Numbered from the stretch's first letter, positions 18,396 through 27,505 are shown. The stretch is 63,643 bases of DNA from Terrimonas sp. (GCF_003075435.1 NZ_QCZJ01000028.1:1-63643), one strand, 5' to 3'. Notes: generated by a model not told the origin, from the letters alone. Numbers and translations: made by a program.

Positions 18396-18433
18396 CTTTG
18401 TGGAACTTTGTGTACGCTTTGTGTTCCTCTGTG
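18396..18433 (+). repeat. Four CTTTGTG repeats spaced one helical turn
   Basis: CTTTGTG occurs at 18396, 18406 and 18417, and CTCTGTG at 18427, so the spacing is 10, 11 and 10 bp. This lies in the 305-bp gap between converging genes at 18278 and 18584. Besides this and the two heptamer arrays, nothing gene-like is seen there. The role is unknown. Confidence 0.6.
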
Positions 18434-18534
18434 AAATAACCTGGTTGTTTACTTGCAATCATGCTTAAACTGTTCCTGACAGGTTGGGTTTTAAATATCA
18501 AGGCAAAAAATGATTTTTATAAAAAGCCGTTACC

Positions 18535-18583
18535 TGATCCTGCATCTTCTACCTTACACCCTACACTCACCCTCAACGCTCTC
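18535..18583 (-). repeat. Seven degenerate 7-bp units starting at a stop codon
   Basis: On the minus strand, directly after the TGA of the amidohydrolase-like gene, the sequence can be cut into seven 7-bp units: GAGAGCG, TTGAGGG, then TGAGTGT, AGGGTGT, AAGGTAG, AAGATGC, AGGATCA. As at 18278, the purine/G-rich strand is the coding strand. Confidence 0.7.
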
Positions 18584-19891
18584 TCACTTCAACCCATACT
18601 TACCCATATATCTTTCATACAATTGCGTTTGTTTGTTTGCCAAACTCACCATTCGGCCCTGTATAAAAGCATATGTAACAATACTGCTTTTCATGTCCAG
18701 GATATCTCCTTCACTCACTATGATATTCGCGTCTTTACCAACTTCAATCGATCCTGTTTTGTCATCAATACCCAGAATTCTGGCAGCGTTCAATGTTATG
18801 GCGCTTAATGCTTCTTCTTTGGTTAAGCCATAGGCTGCGGCAGTACCTGCATTAAAGCTGAGATTACGGAAACGCGTGTTGGCCGTATTATCATTCAATG
18901 CAAACAATACGCCTGCCTTTTGTAAGGCCGCCGGCGTTTTATAGGGCTGGTCAACATCATCATCTTCTGTGGCAGGCAATGCATGTTCGGGACCGAGTAT
19001 CACCGCTATATTATGCTGTTTAAGCAATGGCGCTATCTGCCAGCTTTCATTGCCACCAACTATCACTACGGCAAACCCGAATTCTTTTACAAAATCAACT
19101 GCTGCCAGCATCTGTTTTACCTGGTCTGCATGAATAAACAGTTTCTGGGTTTTGTCAAACAAACCTTTTACCGCAGCAAATTTTAAATTGGTTTGTGCAT
19201 GTTCGTTTTCCTGCAGGTATGATTTTGCTTCTGAAAAAAAACTTTTTAATGCATCAATTTTTTGCAGGGACTGCTTTTCTATGTCAACGGGTGGCTGTTG
19301 CCCTGTGGAGAAACGTGGTCCGCGCTGTGGAAGAAAAGAAGGAAATGTGACATGAATACCGTTGTCGGTTTTATATGCCGCATCTTCCCAGTTCCATGCA
19401 TCCAGTTGCACAACTGATGATGAGCCGCTGATAAAACTTCCCTGCGGTGTTATATTAGCCAGCAATATTCCATTTGCTTTTAGCGTATTGATGATTTTTG
19501 AATCTGTATTATAAGAAACTATAGATCGGATATTAGGATTGAGCTCTCCTAATTCCCTGTAATCATTTGACCCTCTTACGCCATTGGCAATTTCCCTTAA
19601 CCCAAGGTCGCAGTCAGAAAGGATCAGACCAGGGTATACATGTTTACCTTTTGCATCGAATACCTTTACATGGTCAGCCGGCAGGGGAATATTGGTTCCT
19701 ATCTTTTCAATTTTACCATTATTCACCTGAATGGTGGTATTATCCAACACCTGTCCTGTTCCCGTATGTACGGTGCCATTAGTAATAAACAAAAGCCCTT
19801 TGTATGCAGGAGCAGGGTATATATCATCCTGGGCAGTTGCAGTAATGGCAAAAAATAACAGGAGTAATATAGAATGTGATACTTTTTTCAT
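18584..19891 (-). CDS. Exported amidohydrolase-like protein, probably inactive
   Basis: From the ATG at 19891 this is 435 aa. The start is chosen because it gives a clean signal peptide (MKKVSHSILLLLFFAITATA-Q); the open frame continues 123 bp further upstream into the neighbour. The fold is that of imidazolonepropionase-like amidohydrolases: the N-terminal beta part (NGTVHTG...IQVNNGKIEKIG) and the C-terminal part (ALSAITLNAARILGI, TGSIEVGKDANIIV) are intact. The usual metal-binding HxH after the G-K-x-V-x-P-G-L/F segment is missing (ILSDCDLG instead), so a hydrolase role is doubtful. It lies 43 bp downstream of the large paralogue and is probably co-transcribed and periplasmic. Confidence 0.82.
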   Translation of the reverse strand: MKKVSHSILLLLFFAITATAQDDIYPAPAYKGLLFITNGTVHTGTGQVLDNTTIQVNNGKIEKIGTNIPLPADHVKVFDAKGKHVYPGLILSDCDLGLREIANGVRGSNDYRELGELNPNIRSIVSYNTDSKIINTLKANGILLANITPQGSFISGSSSVVQLDAWNWEDAAYKTDNGIHVTFPSFLPQRGPRFSTGQQPPVDIEKQSLQKIDALKSFFSEAKSYLQENEHAQTNLKFAAVKGLFDKTQKLFIHADQVKQMLAAVDFVKEFGFAVVIVGGNESWQIAPLLKQHNIAVILGPEHALPATEDDDVDQPYKTPAALQKAGVLFALNDNTANTRFRNLSFNAGTAAAYGLTKEEALSAITLNAARILGIDDKTGSIEVGKDANIIVSEGDILDMKSSIVTYAFIQGRMVSLANKQTQLYERYMGKYGLK

Positions 19892-19934
19892 CGCTTCATT
19901 TTTTGATCTTCTGTAATCAGGAATTGTCAGTGAA

Positions 19935-22900
19935 TTAATTGGTGGCATTTTCTTCAAGCTGCCCGGCTGTTTCATCATCATGATTGCTGTCGCCATCATG
20001 CTGATGCTCTCCACAGCCTAATACGATCTGCAGGCTTGGCTTAAATGGTGCTGTTGGAGTGCCGCTCTTTTTTTCGCCAATCATTTTTTGAATGATCCTG
20101 TTGCGTTCGGCAGCTATATTACTGCGCATCAACAGGTCTTTTTCACTGTCAAAGTATATTATACCATCTACTATTGTTTTTTCAGCTTTCGCGTATATGC
20201 TCAAAGGGTTATCACTCCACAATACTACATCAGCATCCTTGCCCGCTTTAATGCTGCCGGTTTTATCATTAATATGCAGTGCTTTAGCCGGGTTGATCGT
20301 AACCATTTTCAGCGCATCTTCTTCACTTATACCGCCATACTTAACTGTTTTTGCAGCCTCCTGGTTCAGCCTGCGTGCCATTTCCGCGTCGTCTGAATTG
20401 ATGCAGACATTCAATCCCATTTTCTGCATAATAGCGGCATTGTAGGCAATGGCATCAGCCACTTCCGTTTTATATGCCCACCAGTCAGAAAAAGTAGATA
20501 CATTGGAGCCGTGGGCTTTCAGCTTATCCGCCACTTTATATCCTTCAAGAATGTGTGTGAAGGTATTAACGCGAAATCCGAATTTTTCCGCTACACGCAT
20601 GGTATAGGTTATTTCTGTTTGCACATAAGAATGGCAGGTAATAAATCTTTTTTTATTCATTATCTCTACCAGCGCATCAAGCTCAAGGTCGCGCCTTACC
20701 GTATTCCACGGGCTTACAGATGCAGCGCCTTTCTTTCCCGGGCTTTTTACAGCGGAAGCTTTTGCAATAGCGTTCTCATAATCCTTTGCTCTTTGAAAAG
20801 CATCCGTCAATACCTGCTCAACACCCATCCTGGTATCCGGAAAACGATTGTTGGCTGCTGAAGTCGTTCGCTTCACATTTTCGCCTAAGGCAAATTTGAT
20901 GAAAGGATCGGCGCCCTTAAATTTCAAGCCCTCATCATCTGCGCCCCAGCGAAGTTTTATTAGCTGCGTTTGCCCGCCAATGGTATTGGCAGAACCATGC
21001 AATATGTGCGAAGTAGTAACGCCTCCGCTCAACTGGCGATAGATATTAATATCATCAGGATTTATATTATCACCTATTCTTACCTCAGATGTTACAGACT
21101 GTGCACCTTCATTTATGGAAGCGGTGGCAATGTGTGAATGTTCATCAATGATGCCTGCGGTAAGGTGCTTACCTGTACCATCAATAATTATGGCAGATGC
21201 GTCAGAAAGATTTTTACCCACCTGTGCGATCTTGCCGTCTTTAAGTAACACATCCGTATTGTCTAATTTCCCTGCATCGTCTGAAGTCCATACGGTAGCA
21301 TTTTTGATGAGGATATGATGTGCTGATGGTAAACCATCCCAACCATAGCTGCCAAACGGATAGGTGATTTTTGCAAGAAGACTGGTTGTATTCTTCTTTG
21401 CTGTATCAGGTTTTGATTCAGCAGCTTTAACAAATGTGGCATTCCAAAGCAAAGGCATCCCGTTAGCATTTGTGCCATTGCCCATCCACGTATTGCCGCT
21501 AACGGTACCGGTCAGCTGAATGGTTGATTTTGATTTCTTTTCAGGAGGAAAGCTGATGTTTACCATCTTTCCGTTAAAACTGAATTTTGTGGCAAGTGTG
21601 TCTCTGTCGATTACAGCGGCTGATTTACTGTTTTTTACAGCGAGTGTAAATGTTTTTATCGTATTATCCTGGGATTGTACGGCCAAACTATAAACAGCAT
21701 TAATATCATTCCAGTTTTCATTATTTACATCATATCTTTCTCCCTGCACCCAGTTTTGATATATGGTGGTTTTCTCATCAAACACAGGGCCGGAAGCAAT
21801 TAAAAAACTGGCAATCTTACCTGTCTCAATGCTGCCTACTTTATCATAAATACCTAATAAGGTTGCGGGTGTTTTAGTGAGTGCTTCCAAAGCTTTTGTT
21901 TCGCTGAGCCCGGCTTCTATCGCTTTCCTTACATTAGTAAGGAACGATTTGGTATCTTTTAAATCAGCAGGGGTTAAACAAAAACTGATGCCGGCTCTTT
22001 CGAAAGCTGCCGGATTGGTTACCGCGAGCTCCCAATGTTTTAGATCATTCAGCGAAATTCTTTTGGCATCATCAGGGTCTTCTATATCCATCGCTTCGGG
22101 ATAGTTGACCGGGAGTATATAAACTGCTTTTGTTTTTGCAATCTCCTGTATGCGCTGGTATTCATTTCCACCGCCTTTGATAATATATTGTATACCAAAT
22201 TCATCGCCAATCCGGTCTGCGCGTATATCCTGCCACTTGTCATTGGCTTCAAATATCTGCGGCAGGCTTTGAAGATCATTCCATGCTTTCAAACTGAGGT
22301 TTACACCTTCACTTGCAGGGTTGCTTTTGTACCATTGCGCGTCTAAATAAGTTTGCCGCAATAAAGCGATAGCGCCCATTAAACTGCCGGGGTAGCTTTG
22401 GGTAGATGTGCCTTTGTTGAAAGAATAATGCGCGGAGGCTTTTTCTTTAATGATGGTAAGGTTCTCTTTTATATCTGCCAGTGATACAACAGCGCCGGTG
22501 CCTCTTGCTATTCCATCTTTTTGATGCGTAAGTACAGTACCGAAACCAATATCACGCAGAGACTTCGCCTTTATAGCATCTGCCGCAAAAACCGCCGCGC
22601 CATTTACATCAGCTTTTATTGCCTGGTTCCAGCCATAAGCGCCTTTGGTATTTGAGGTTAATTGTGCAGGCGCACTGTAATTAAAGGGCGCAGCGGAGCG
22701 TTGAGGCGCGGGTATGCCATAATCACTGTATATATCAATAAAGGAAGGAACAATATATCTGCCTTTGCAATCAATAACCACGGCATCTTCAGGCACAGCT
22801 ATATTTGTTCCTGCAGCAATTATTTTTCCCTTTTTAATAATAACTACAGCCTGCTGTAATGTGGTTTGCGCATCTTTTACAACGGTAGCATTGGTAAAAG

Positions 22901-23012
22901 CGTAATAGCCACTACGTTCATCGGCAACGCCATTTACCGGGAACGTTTGCTGTGCGCAAATTTGATCGTGCAGCATAAATAAAATAGCGAGGAAAGCAAG
23001 TATCCTTTTCAT
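19935..23012 (-). CDS. Exported tandem amidohydrolase with one intact active domain
   Basis: This 1025-aa protein has a signal peptide (about 1-20) and two amidohydrolase-like halves. The first (about 25-430) lacks the metal motif (FIDIYSDYG at 91-99). The second (about 560-1000) keeps DEHSH at 623-627, with His625 and His627 as the HxH metal ligands, further His in TCHSYVQTE, and INSDDAE near the metal-binding Asp. A link of about 120 residues between them looks beta-rich. The C-terminal tail is rich in Cys, His and Asp (GCGEHQHDGDSNHDDE). The substrate is unknown; a cyclic amide or peptide-like compound is typical for the family. The downstream paralogue (18584) probably belongs to the same operon. 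Confidence 0.85.
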   Translation of the reverse strand: MKRILAFLAILFMLHDQICAQQTFPVNGVADERSGYYAFTNATVVKDAQTTLQQAVVIIKKGKIIAAGTNIAVPEDAVVIDCKGRYIVPSFIDIYSDYGIPAPQRSAAPFNYSAPAQLTSNTKGAYGWNQAIKADVNGAAVFAADAIKAKSLRDIGFGTVLTHQKDGIARGTGAVVSLADIKENLTIIKEKASAHYSFNKGTSTQSYPGSLMGAIALLRQTYLDAQWYKSNPASEGVNLSLKAWNDLQSLPQIFEANDKWQDIRADRIGDEFGIQYIIKGGGNEYQRIQEIAKTKAVYILPVNYPEAMDIEDPDDAKRISLNDLKHWELAVTNPAAFERAGISFCLTPADLKDTKSFLTNVRKAIEAGLSETKALEALTKTPATLLGIYDKVGSIETGKIASFLIASGPVFDEKTTIYQNWVQGERYDVNNENWNDINAVYSLAVQSQDNTIKTFTLAVKNSKSAAVIDRDTLATKFSFNGKMVNISFPPEKKSKSTIQLTGTVSGNTWMGNGTNANGMPLLWNATFVKAAESKPDTAKKNTTSLLAKITYPFGSYGWDGLPSAHHILIKNATVWTSDDAGKLDNTDVLLKDGKIAQVGKNLSDASAIIIDGTGKHLTAGIIDEHSHIATASINEGAQSVTSEVRIGDNINPDDINIYRQLSGGVTTSHILHGSANTIGGQTQLIKLRWGADDEGLKFKGADPFIKFALGENVKRTTSAANNRFPDTRMGVEQVLTDAFQRAKDYENAIAKASAVKSPGKKGAASVSPWNTVRRDLELDALVEIMNKKRFITCHSYVQTEITYTMRVAEKFGFRVNTFTHILEGYKVADKLKAHGSNVSTFSDWWAYKTEVADAIAYNAAIMQKMGLNVCINSDDAEMARRLNQEAAKTVKYGGISEEDALKMVTINPAKALHINDKTGSIKAGKDADVVLWSDNPLSIYAKAEKTIVDGIIYFDSEKDLLMRSNIAAERNRIIQKMIGEKKSGTPTAPFKPSLQIVLGCGEHQHDGDSNHDDETAGQLEENATN

Positions 23013-23197
23013 CAGCAGATTGTTTAAACGTGAGAAGAAAATTGAAAGTTAATGCAAAATCTCTTTTAAAATGCTCATTTACTTCTACGTTTTGAGTATT
23101 AAGCGACATTCATTGTCTCTCATAGCTGTTTATTCTTATACCCGGTTCTTGCATGTGAATGGACATAGACCATTTCGTATTTTATAAAAAAAATTAA

Positions 23198-25402
23198 ATG
23201 AGAAGAGCATCACTATATGCTGTTGGCTGTTTATTGATATTAACGGTGTGTTTATGCCGGTATACTGCAGCCCAATCCGTTCATATTGACAAACCCTTTA
23301 CACAGGATTACAGTATTAAGTATTTTTCTGAGAACCCGGATATTGTTCTCTATAAAGCATATGAAGATCGTAATGGCTTTATTAAACTGCTCACTTCAAA
23401 AGGGCTTATGCGTTTGCGCGGAGGAGAGTTTTTATACCCTGGAACTATTGTGGCAGACAGCAGCTATCGTTCTCTCAATAAAAGAAATATTGCCTCCCTG
23501 GCGCTTTATCATAACCAATTCATATTTGGCGATGATAAAGCCGTTTTCAGTAATGCATGGGCCGGCGAATTGTTTTTGAAACACACGCTTGGTACTGTAA
23601 ATGTTTTTAGCGGAGGAAAAGACTTTTCTTTTCTTATATCAGACGGAAAAAAGCTGCAGTATCTGAAAAACAATTCGGTATTGTGGGATGGAAGCGCGGA
23701 TGCACCTGTGCTGGATATTGTTTACGATAACAGCTCAGACAGGTTTTATATTCTTACTTCAAACAAGATCAGTGTATGGTCACCCGCGGATAAATTGTTA
23801 TCAACTGTTTTTGCGTCAGATAGTCTTACAGCGTTCACCCTGTACAAAAATGCAAAACAAATTGTTGCAGGCACAAATAATGGATATATAACTATAGATA
23901 TTGCTGCAAAAAAGCAAATTGGTGATGTTAAAAGAAAACTCCCCTGCACAGAGATTACAGCAGTAACCGCTATAGGAGATAAACTCTGGTTTGGCTCAAA
24001 ACGCGGAGCCTTTATGCTGAAGGATGATGGCAGGTATAATTATTACGCATCAAAAAGATGGTTGCCTTCTGATGAAGTTACACAAATAGCTGCCGGCGCC
24101 GATGGCAGTGTGCTTGTGCTTACCAAAGCAGGGCTGGGAAAAATATCCTTCAAACAAATGACCCTTGCGGAAAAAGCCGCTTTTTATGATAAACAGGTAA
24201 GGCTAAGGCATATCCGTAACGGATTTAATGCAACTGTTGAGGGAATGAAAGACGGCGATCTTTCAACAGGCTTTATGGAAGACTCAGATAATGATGGCTT
24301 GTGGACTTCCATGTATCTTGGTGCTGAGGCTTTTCGCTATGCAGTAACAAAATCCCCGGAGGCTTTGCAGAACTGCCGTGAATCGCTTGATGCAATGGAA
24401 AGGCTGTATTCAATAAATCCAATCAAAGGGTTTCCTGCAAGATCTTTTGAAAGACGCGGCTATGCGCTGCACGACAGAAAAGCATGGCGCCCTGCTGATG
24501 ACCCGGAATGGGAATGGAAGTCTACCACGAGTAGCGATGAAGCGATAGGGCATATTTTTGTTTTTGGTGTAATAGCTGAGCTGGTGGATGATGCCGTTGT
24601 AAAAAAACAGGCAATACGGTTAATAGACTCCCTGATGCAGCATGTTATTGATAATGATATGTACCTGATAGATTGGGATGGTAAGCCTACCCTTTGGGGC
24701 AAATGGCACCCTGACTATGTAAACAGCCATCCTGAATCTGTCGGGGATAGAAAAATCAATTCATCCAATATTGTAGGGATGCTCCAGACAGCTTATCATT
24801 TTACTAAAAAAGAAGTGTATAAGCAAAAGGCGTTTGAGTTGATGAATAAATACGGTTACCTGAAAAACCTGATGCAGCCAATGAAAAATATTGGCCGTGC
24901 AGATGACAATGCAAGCGATTGGAGCAAAATGCTCTCTGAAGGCTGGAATCACTCAGACGATGAAATGTATTTTCTGGGTTACTGGGGGCTTTACCGTTAT
25001 GCCTTTAATGATACGCTTAAAGCGAAATTCAAAGCGTCTATCATTGACCATTGGGAAGCAGAACGCCCTGAAAAGGATGGCGCCTGGAATATTTTTACCG
25101 CGCTTACAGGGGTAAAAAACTTCGACCTTAAAGAAGCGATATGGTACCTGCAGGAATATCCTTTGGACATGGTAGGCTGGACGGTTCGCAATAGCGACCG
25201 CAAGGATATTGAGCTTATAGCGCCTAATTTCAGAAATCAAACCACTAAAGAAGTGCTGCCCCCGGATGAGTTAAGAATAAGCCGCCATAACGCCAACCGG
25301 TTTGGATTGGATGGCGGAAGCAATGGCCGTGATGAACACAGCGCCGGCGACATATGGCTGCTGCCTTACTGGATGGGGCGATACCTCGGCGTTATTAAAT
25401 AA
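23198..25402 (+). CDS. Exported beta-propeller / helical-barrel protein of unknown function
   Basis: This 734-aa protein has a signal peptide (ends about CRYTAAQ, residue 26). Residues about 30-330 look like a beta-propeller of the ligand-sensor type (repeated short strands, for example ITAVTAIGDKLWFGSKRGAF). Residues about 345-734 are helical and rich in W, D and H (DSDNDGLWTSMYLGAEAFRY near 366, KWHPDYVNSHPESVGDR near 510, GWNHSDDEMYFLGYWGLYRY near 580). That layout resembles an (alpha/alpha)6 barrel such as those of glycoside hydrolases or lyases. No family is recognised and no catalytic residues can be named. It stands alone on the plus strand. Confidence 0.7.
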   Translation: MRRASLYAVGCLLILTVCLCRYTAAQSVHIDKPFTQDYSIKYFSENPDIVLYKAYEDRNGFIKLLTSKGLMRLRGGEFLYPGTIVADSSYRSLNKRNIASLALYHNQFIFGDDKAVFSNAWAGELFLKHTLGTVNVFSGGKDFSFLISDGKKLQYLKNNSVLWDGSADAPVLDIVYDNSSDRFYILTSNKISVWSPADKLLSTVFASDSLTAFTLYKNAKQIVAGTNNGYITIDIAAKKQIGDVKRKLPCTEITAVTAIGDKLWFGSKRGAFMLKDDGRYNYYASKRWLPSDEVTQIAAGADGSVLVLTKAGLGKISFKQMTLAEKAAFYDKQVRLRHIRNGFNATVEGMKDGDLSTGFMEDSDNDGLWTSMYLGAEAFRYAVTKSPEALQNCRESLDAMERLYSINPIKGFPARSFERRGYALHDRKAWRPADDPEWEWKSTTSSDEAIGHIFVFGVIAELVDDAVVKKQAIRLIDSLMQHVIDNDMYLIDWDGKPTLWGKWHPDYVNSHPESVGDRKINSSNIVGMLQTAYHFTKKEVYKQKAFELMNKYGYLKNLMQPMKNIGRADDNASDWSKMLSEGWNHSDDEMYFLGYWGLYRYAFNDTLKAKFKASIIDHWEAERPEKDGAWNIFTALTGVKNFDLKEAIWYLQEYPLDMVGWTVRNSDRKDIELIAPNFRNQTTKEVLPPDELRISRHNANRFGLDGGSNGRDEHSAGDIWLLPYWMGRYLGVIK

Positions 25403-25535
25403 CGGTTACCCGTAAACGTTTTAATAAATTATTATGAATTAAAATATACCACTGGCATTATTTTCGCGTTTTAGTCACTCCTTTTTTGTTTATCAGCAGC
25501 TAGTTTAATACAACTAAAACGCATCTAAAACCAGT

Positions 25536-26180
25536 ATGACTATCCGGTGTCTGCATACATGCATTGCCTTTTTACCGGGGGTACTGTGCTTGCTTTTTAG
25601 TTTAAATCTTAATGCCCAGGATACCTCTTCAGGACTGATACGTTTCTTTAAAATTGAAAAAGCAACCAACAAAAATGCGATTCATCTCAACTGGGCTATT
25701 GCGGCAAAAAACAACGATAGCGTTCATGTAGTCATTGAGCGTTCTGTTGACGGGCGTAAGTTCCAGTTATTAGAAATGATGCCTCCTTATTTTGCCGGCA
25801 TGGATTCCAACTACAATTATACCGATAACCTGCCACTGTCTGACAGCAGCTTTTACCGGATCAGTTGCACCACCAATGGTCTGTCATCAAGCTATGCGGT
25901 ACAGAAGGCAAATTTCTTTTCCCGCCCCAAAATTGAAATAAGCGTAATGCCTAACCCGGTATTTAATAATGCTTCTATTATTATACAAACCGAGGAAACA
26001 GGCGATATAAACTGTATGCTGTATGATCTTAGCGGCAAAACCATCCGCACTTACCAGTTTAAGAAAACAGCATATTATGCCCAGCATATATTAGATATGT
26101 ATAATGTTCCCAAAGGAGAATATATTTTAAATATAAGAGGAACGGTCATTAACGAGTCAAAGCGGATACTGAAACAGTAG
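25536..26180 (+). CDS. Secreted protein with T9SS type A sorting domain
   Basis: This 214-aa protein has a signal peptide (ends LNLNAQ, about residue 28). A fibronectin-like region (about 35-125, with IERSVDGRKFQLLEMM and YRISCTTNG) precedes a C-terminal type A sorting domain of about 80 residues: the PNPVFNNASI motif near 147, LYDLSGKTIRTYQ near 170 and YNVPKGEYILNIRG near 190. The Type IX secretion system should cleave the tail and release or anchor the protein at the surface. No enzymatic domain is seen. It lies 21 bp before the SCO1 gene, which has its own promoter. Confidence 0.8.
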   Translation: MTIRCLHTCIAFLPGVLCLLFSLNLNAQDTSSGLIRFFKIEKATNKNAIHLNWAIAAKNNDSVHVVIERSVDGRKFQLLEMMPPYFAGMDSNYNYTDNLPLSDSSFYRISCTTNGLSSSYAVQKANFFSRPKIEISVMPNPVFNNASIIIQTEETGDINCMLYDLSGKTIRTYQFKKTAYYAQHILDMYNVPKGEYILNIRGTVINESKRILKQ

Positions 26181-26186
26181 AAGCCC

Positions 26187-26194
26187 TATCTTTG
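26187..26194 (+). promoter_or_regulatory. TAnnTTTG -7 box, near-leaderless promoter of SCO1
   Basis: TATCTTTG lies 7 bp before the ATG at 26202, inside the 15-mer CCCTATCTTTGCGCC. The identical 15-mer occurs at 51674-51688 directly before the ATG at 51689. It fits the Bacteroidota -7 consensus TAnnTTTG, so transcription should start at or next to the start codon. Confidence 0.6.
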
Positions 26195-26201
26195 CGCCGT
26201 T

Positions 26202-26900
26202 ATGATGAGCAAGAAGTCGTTCCTGGCAATTTTAGTGGCACTTTTTCTTCCTTTAACCTGTTATTTTTTGCTGAAACATTTCAGCGCAGAAGCAGTTATA
26301 ATGCCTAAACGGTACTTTTATGACAGTGTACGTACTGTTACCGAATATGGCAAAACCACAGAAGATACAGTGTGGCACAAAGTAAGAAACTTTACCCTCA
26401 CTAACCAGCTTGGCAAACAGGTTTCGTTAAATGACCTGAAAGATAAAATCATCATTGCCGATTTCTTTTTCACTTCCTGCCCCAGCATTTGCCCTTCGCT
26501 TACGCGTAATATGAAGCGGCTGCAGGATGCTTTCAACAAAACCGATACTGTTGTAAGATTTATTTCCTTCAGCGTTGACCCGGTAAGGGATACACCTGAA
26601 AAGCTAAAAAAATATTCTGATAAATATGGTATTAATCCTGATACGTGGTGGTTGCTTACAGGCGACAAGGATGAGATTTACGGTATAGCCAAAAATGAAT
26701 TCAAAGCCAATATTGCAGATACCAATGTGGATACGAATTTTATTCATACCGAACATTTTTTTATGCTGGATAAAGAACGTGTGGTAAGAGGCTGGTATAA
26801 AGGATTGGATAGTATTCACCTGAATAAACTGGCAGATGATGTGGTATTGCTGATGCTGGAAAAGGATAAAAAGAAAAAAAGGAAATTGTTCGGGGATTAG
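26202..26900 (+). CDS. SCO1/SenC-family copper chaperone
   Basis: This 232-aa thioredoxin-fold protein is membrane-anchored by an N-terminal segment (about 7-26). It carries the copper site CPSIC (Cys93 and Cys97, the CxxxC motif) and His182 in IHTEHFFML, the three ligands of SCO proteins. SCO proteins deliver copper to the CuA site of cytochrome c oxidase or handle redox of that site. The DUF420 gene 23 bp downstream is also typical of cytochrome oxidase assembly clusters. The first of two adjacent ATGs (MMSKK) is used here. Confidence 0.92.
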   Translation: MMSKKSFLAILVALFLPLTCYFLLKHFSAEAVIMPKRYFYDSVRTVTEYGKTTEDTVWHKVRNFTLTNQLGKQVSLNDLKDKIIIADFFFTSCPSICPSLTRNMKRLQDAFNKTDTVVRFISFSVDPVRDTPEKLKKYSDKYGINPDTWWLLTGDKDEIYGIAKNEFKANIADTNVDTNFIHTEHFFMLDKERVVRGWYKGLDSIHLNKLADDVVLLMLEKDKKKKRKLFGD

Positions 26901-26923
26901 TATTACAATTATAAAATAACTAT

Positions 26924-27505
26924 ATGCTGCAGGCTCAGATCAAAAAGAATGATAAATCGGCTACATTGTTCATATGGGTTGTTTCCTTTGTGGTTTTTGC
27001 AGCAGTTGTAGTGCTCAGCAGGGTTAAGGTTAATGCTGACCTCGGTTTTGATGTGCACAATTTTGCTTTATTCAATGCTGTTGTTAATTCTATAGTATCT
27101 GTTTTGTTGGTAGCAGGTTTAATAGCGGCCAGGCAAAAAAAATATGTGCTTCACCGCAACATAATGGTTGCCGCGCTGGTTTGTTCCGCGCTTTTCCTGC
27201 TGTCATATATATGCCATCATCTTTTTGCCGGCGAAACAAGGTTTGGAGATACCAACCACGACGGAATAGTGAGTGATGAAGAAAAATCGGCTGCAGGGGG
27301 ATTAAGAACAGTTTATTATATCATTCTCGGCACACATATTCCATTAGCAGGTATTATTTTACCATTCATATTATTTACTGCATACCGCGGATTAACCGCT
27401 GAATTTCCCCGCCATAAAAAAATCGCTAGAATTACATGGCCTATCTGGTTCTATGTATCTGTAACCGGTGTATTGGTATACCTGATGATCAGCCCGTATT
27501 ATTAA
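26924..27505 (+). CDS. DUF420 membrane protein with EF-hand-like insert
   Basis: This 193-aa inner-membrane protein has about five hydrophobic segments (about 14-32, 48-68, 80-98, 127-150, 170-190) and family landmarks such as HxNIM near 77 and THI near 137. DUF420 proteins often sit beside cytochrome c oxidase and SCO genes and are thought to help oxidase assembly. Between the third and fourth segments lies a full 12-residue EF-hand loop, DTNHDGIVSDEE (109-120), with the ligands D1, N3, D5, S9 and E12. Calcium binding there is plausible but unproven. A terminator follows at 27545-27578. Confidence 0.82.
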   Translation: MLQAQIKKNDKSATLFIWVVSFVVFAAVVVLSRVKVNADLGFDVHNFALFNAVVNSIVSVLLVAGLIAARQKKYVLHRNIMVAALVCSALFLLSYICHHLFAGETRFGDTNHDGIVSDEEKSAAGGLRTVYYIILGTHIPLAGIILPFILFTAYRGLTAEFPRHKKIARITWPIWFYVSVTGVLVYLMISPYY

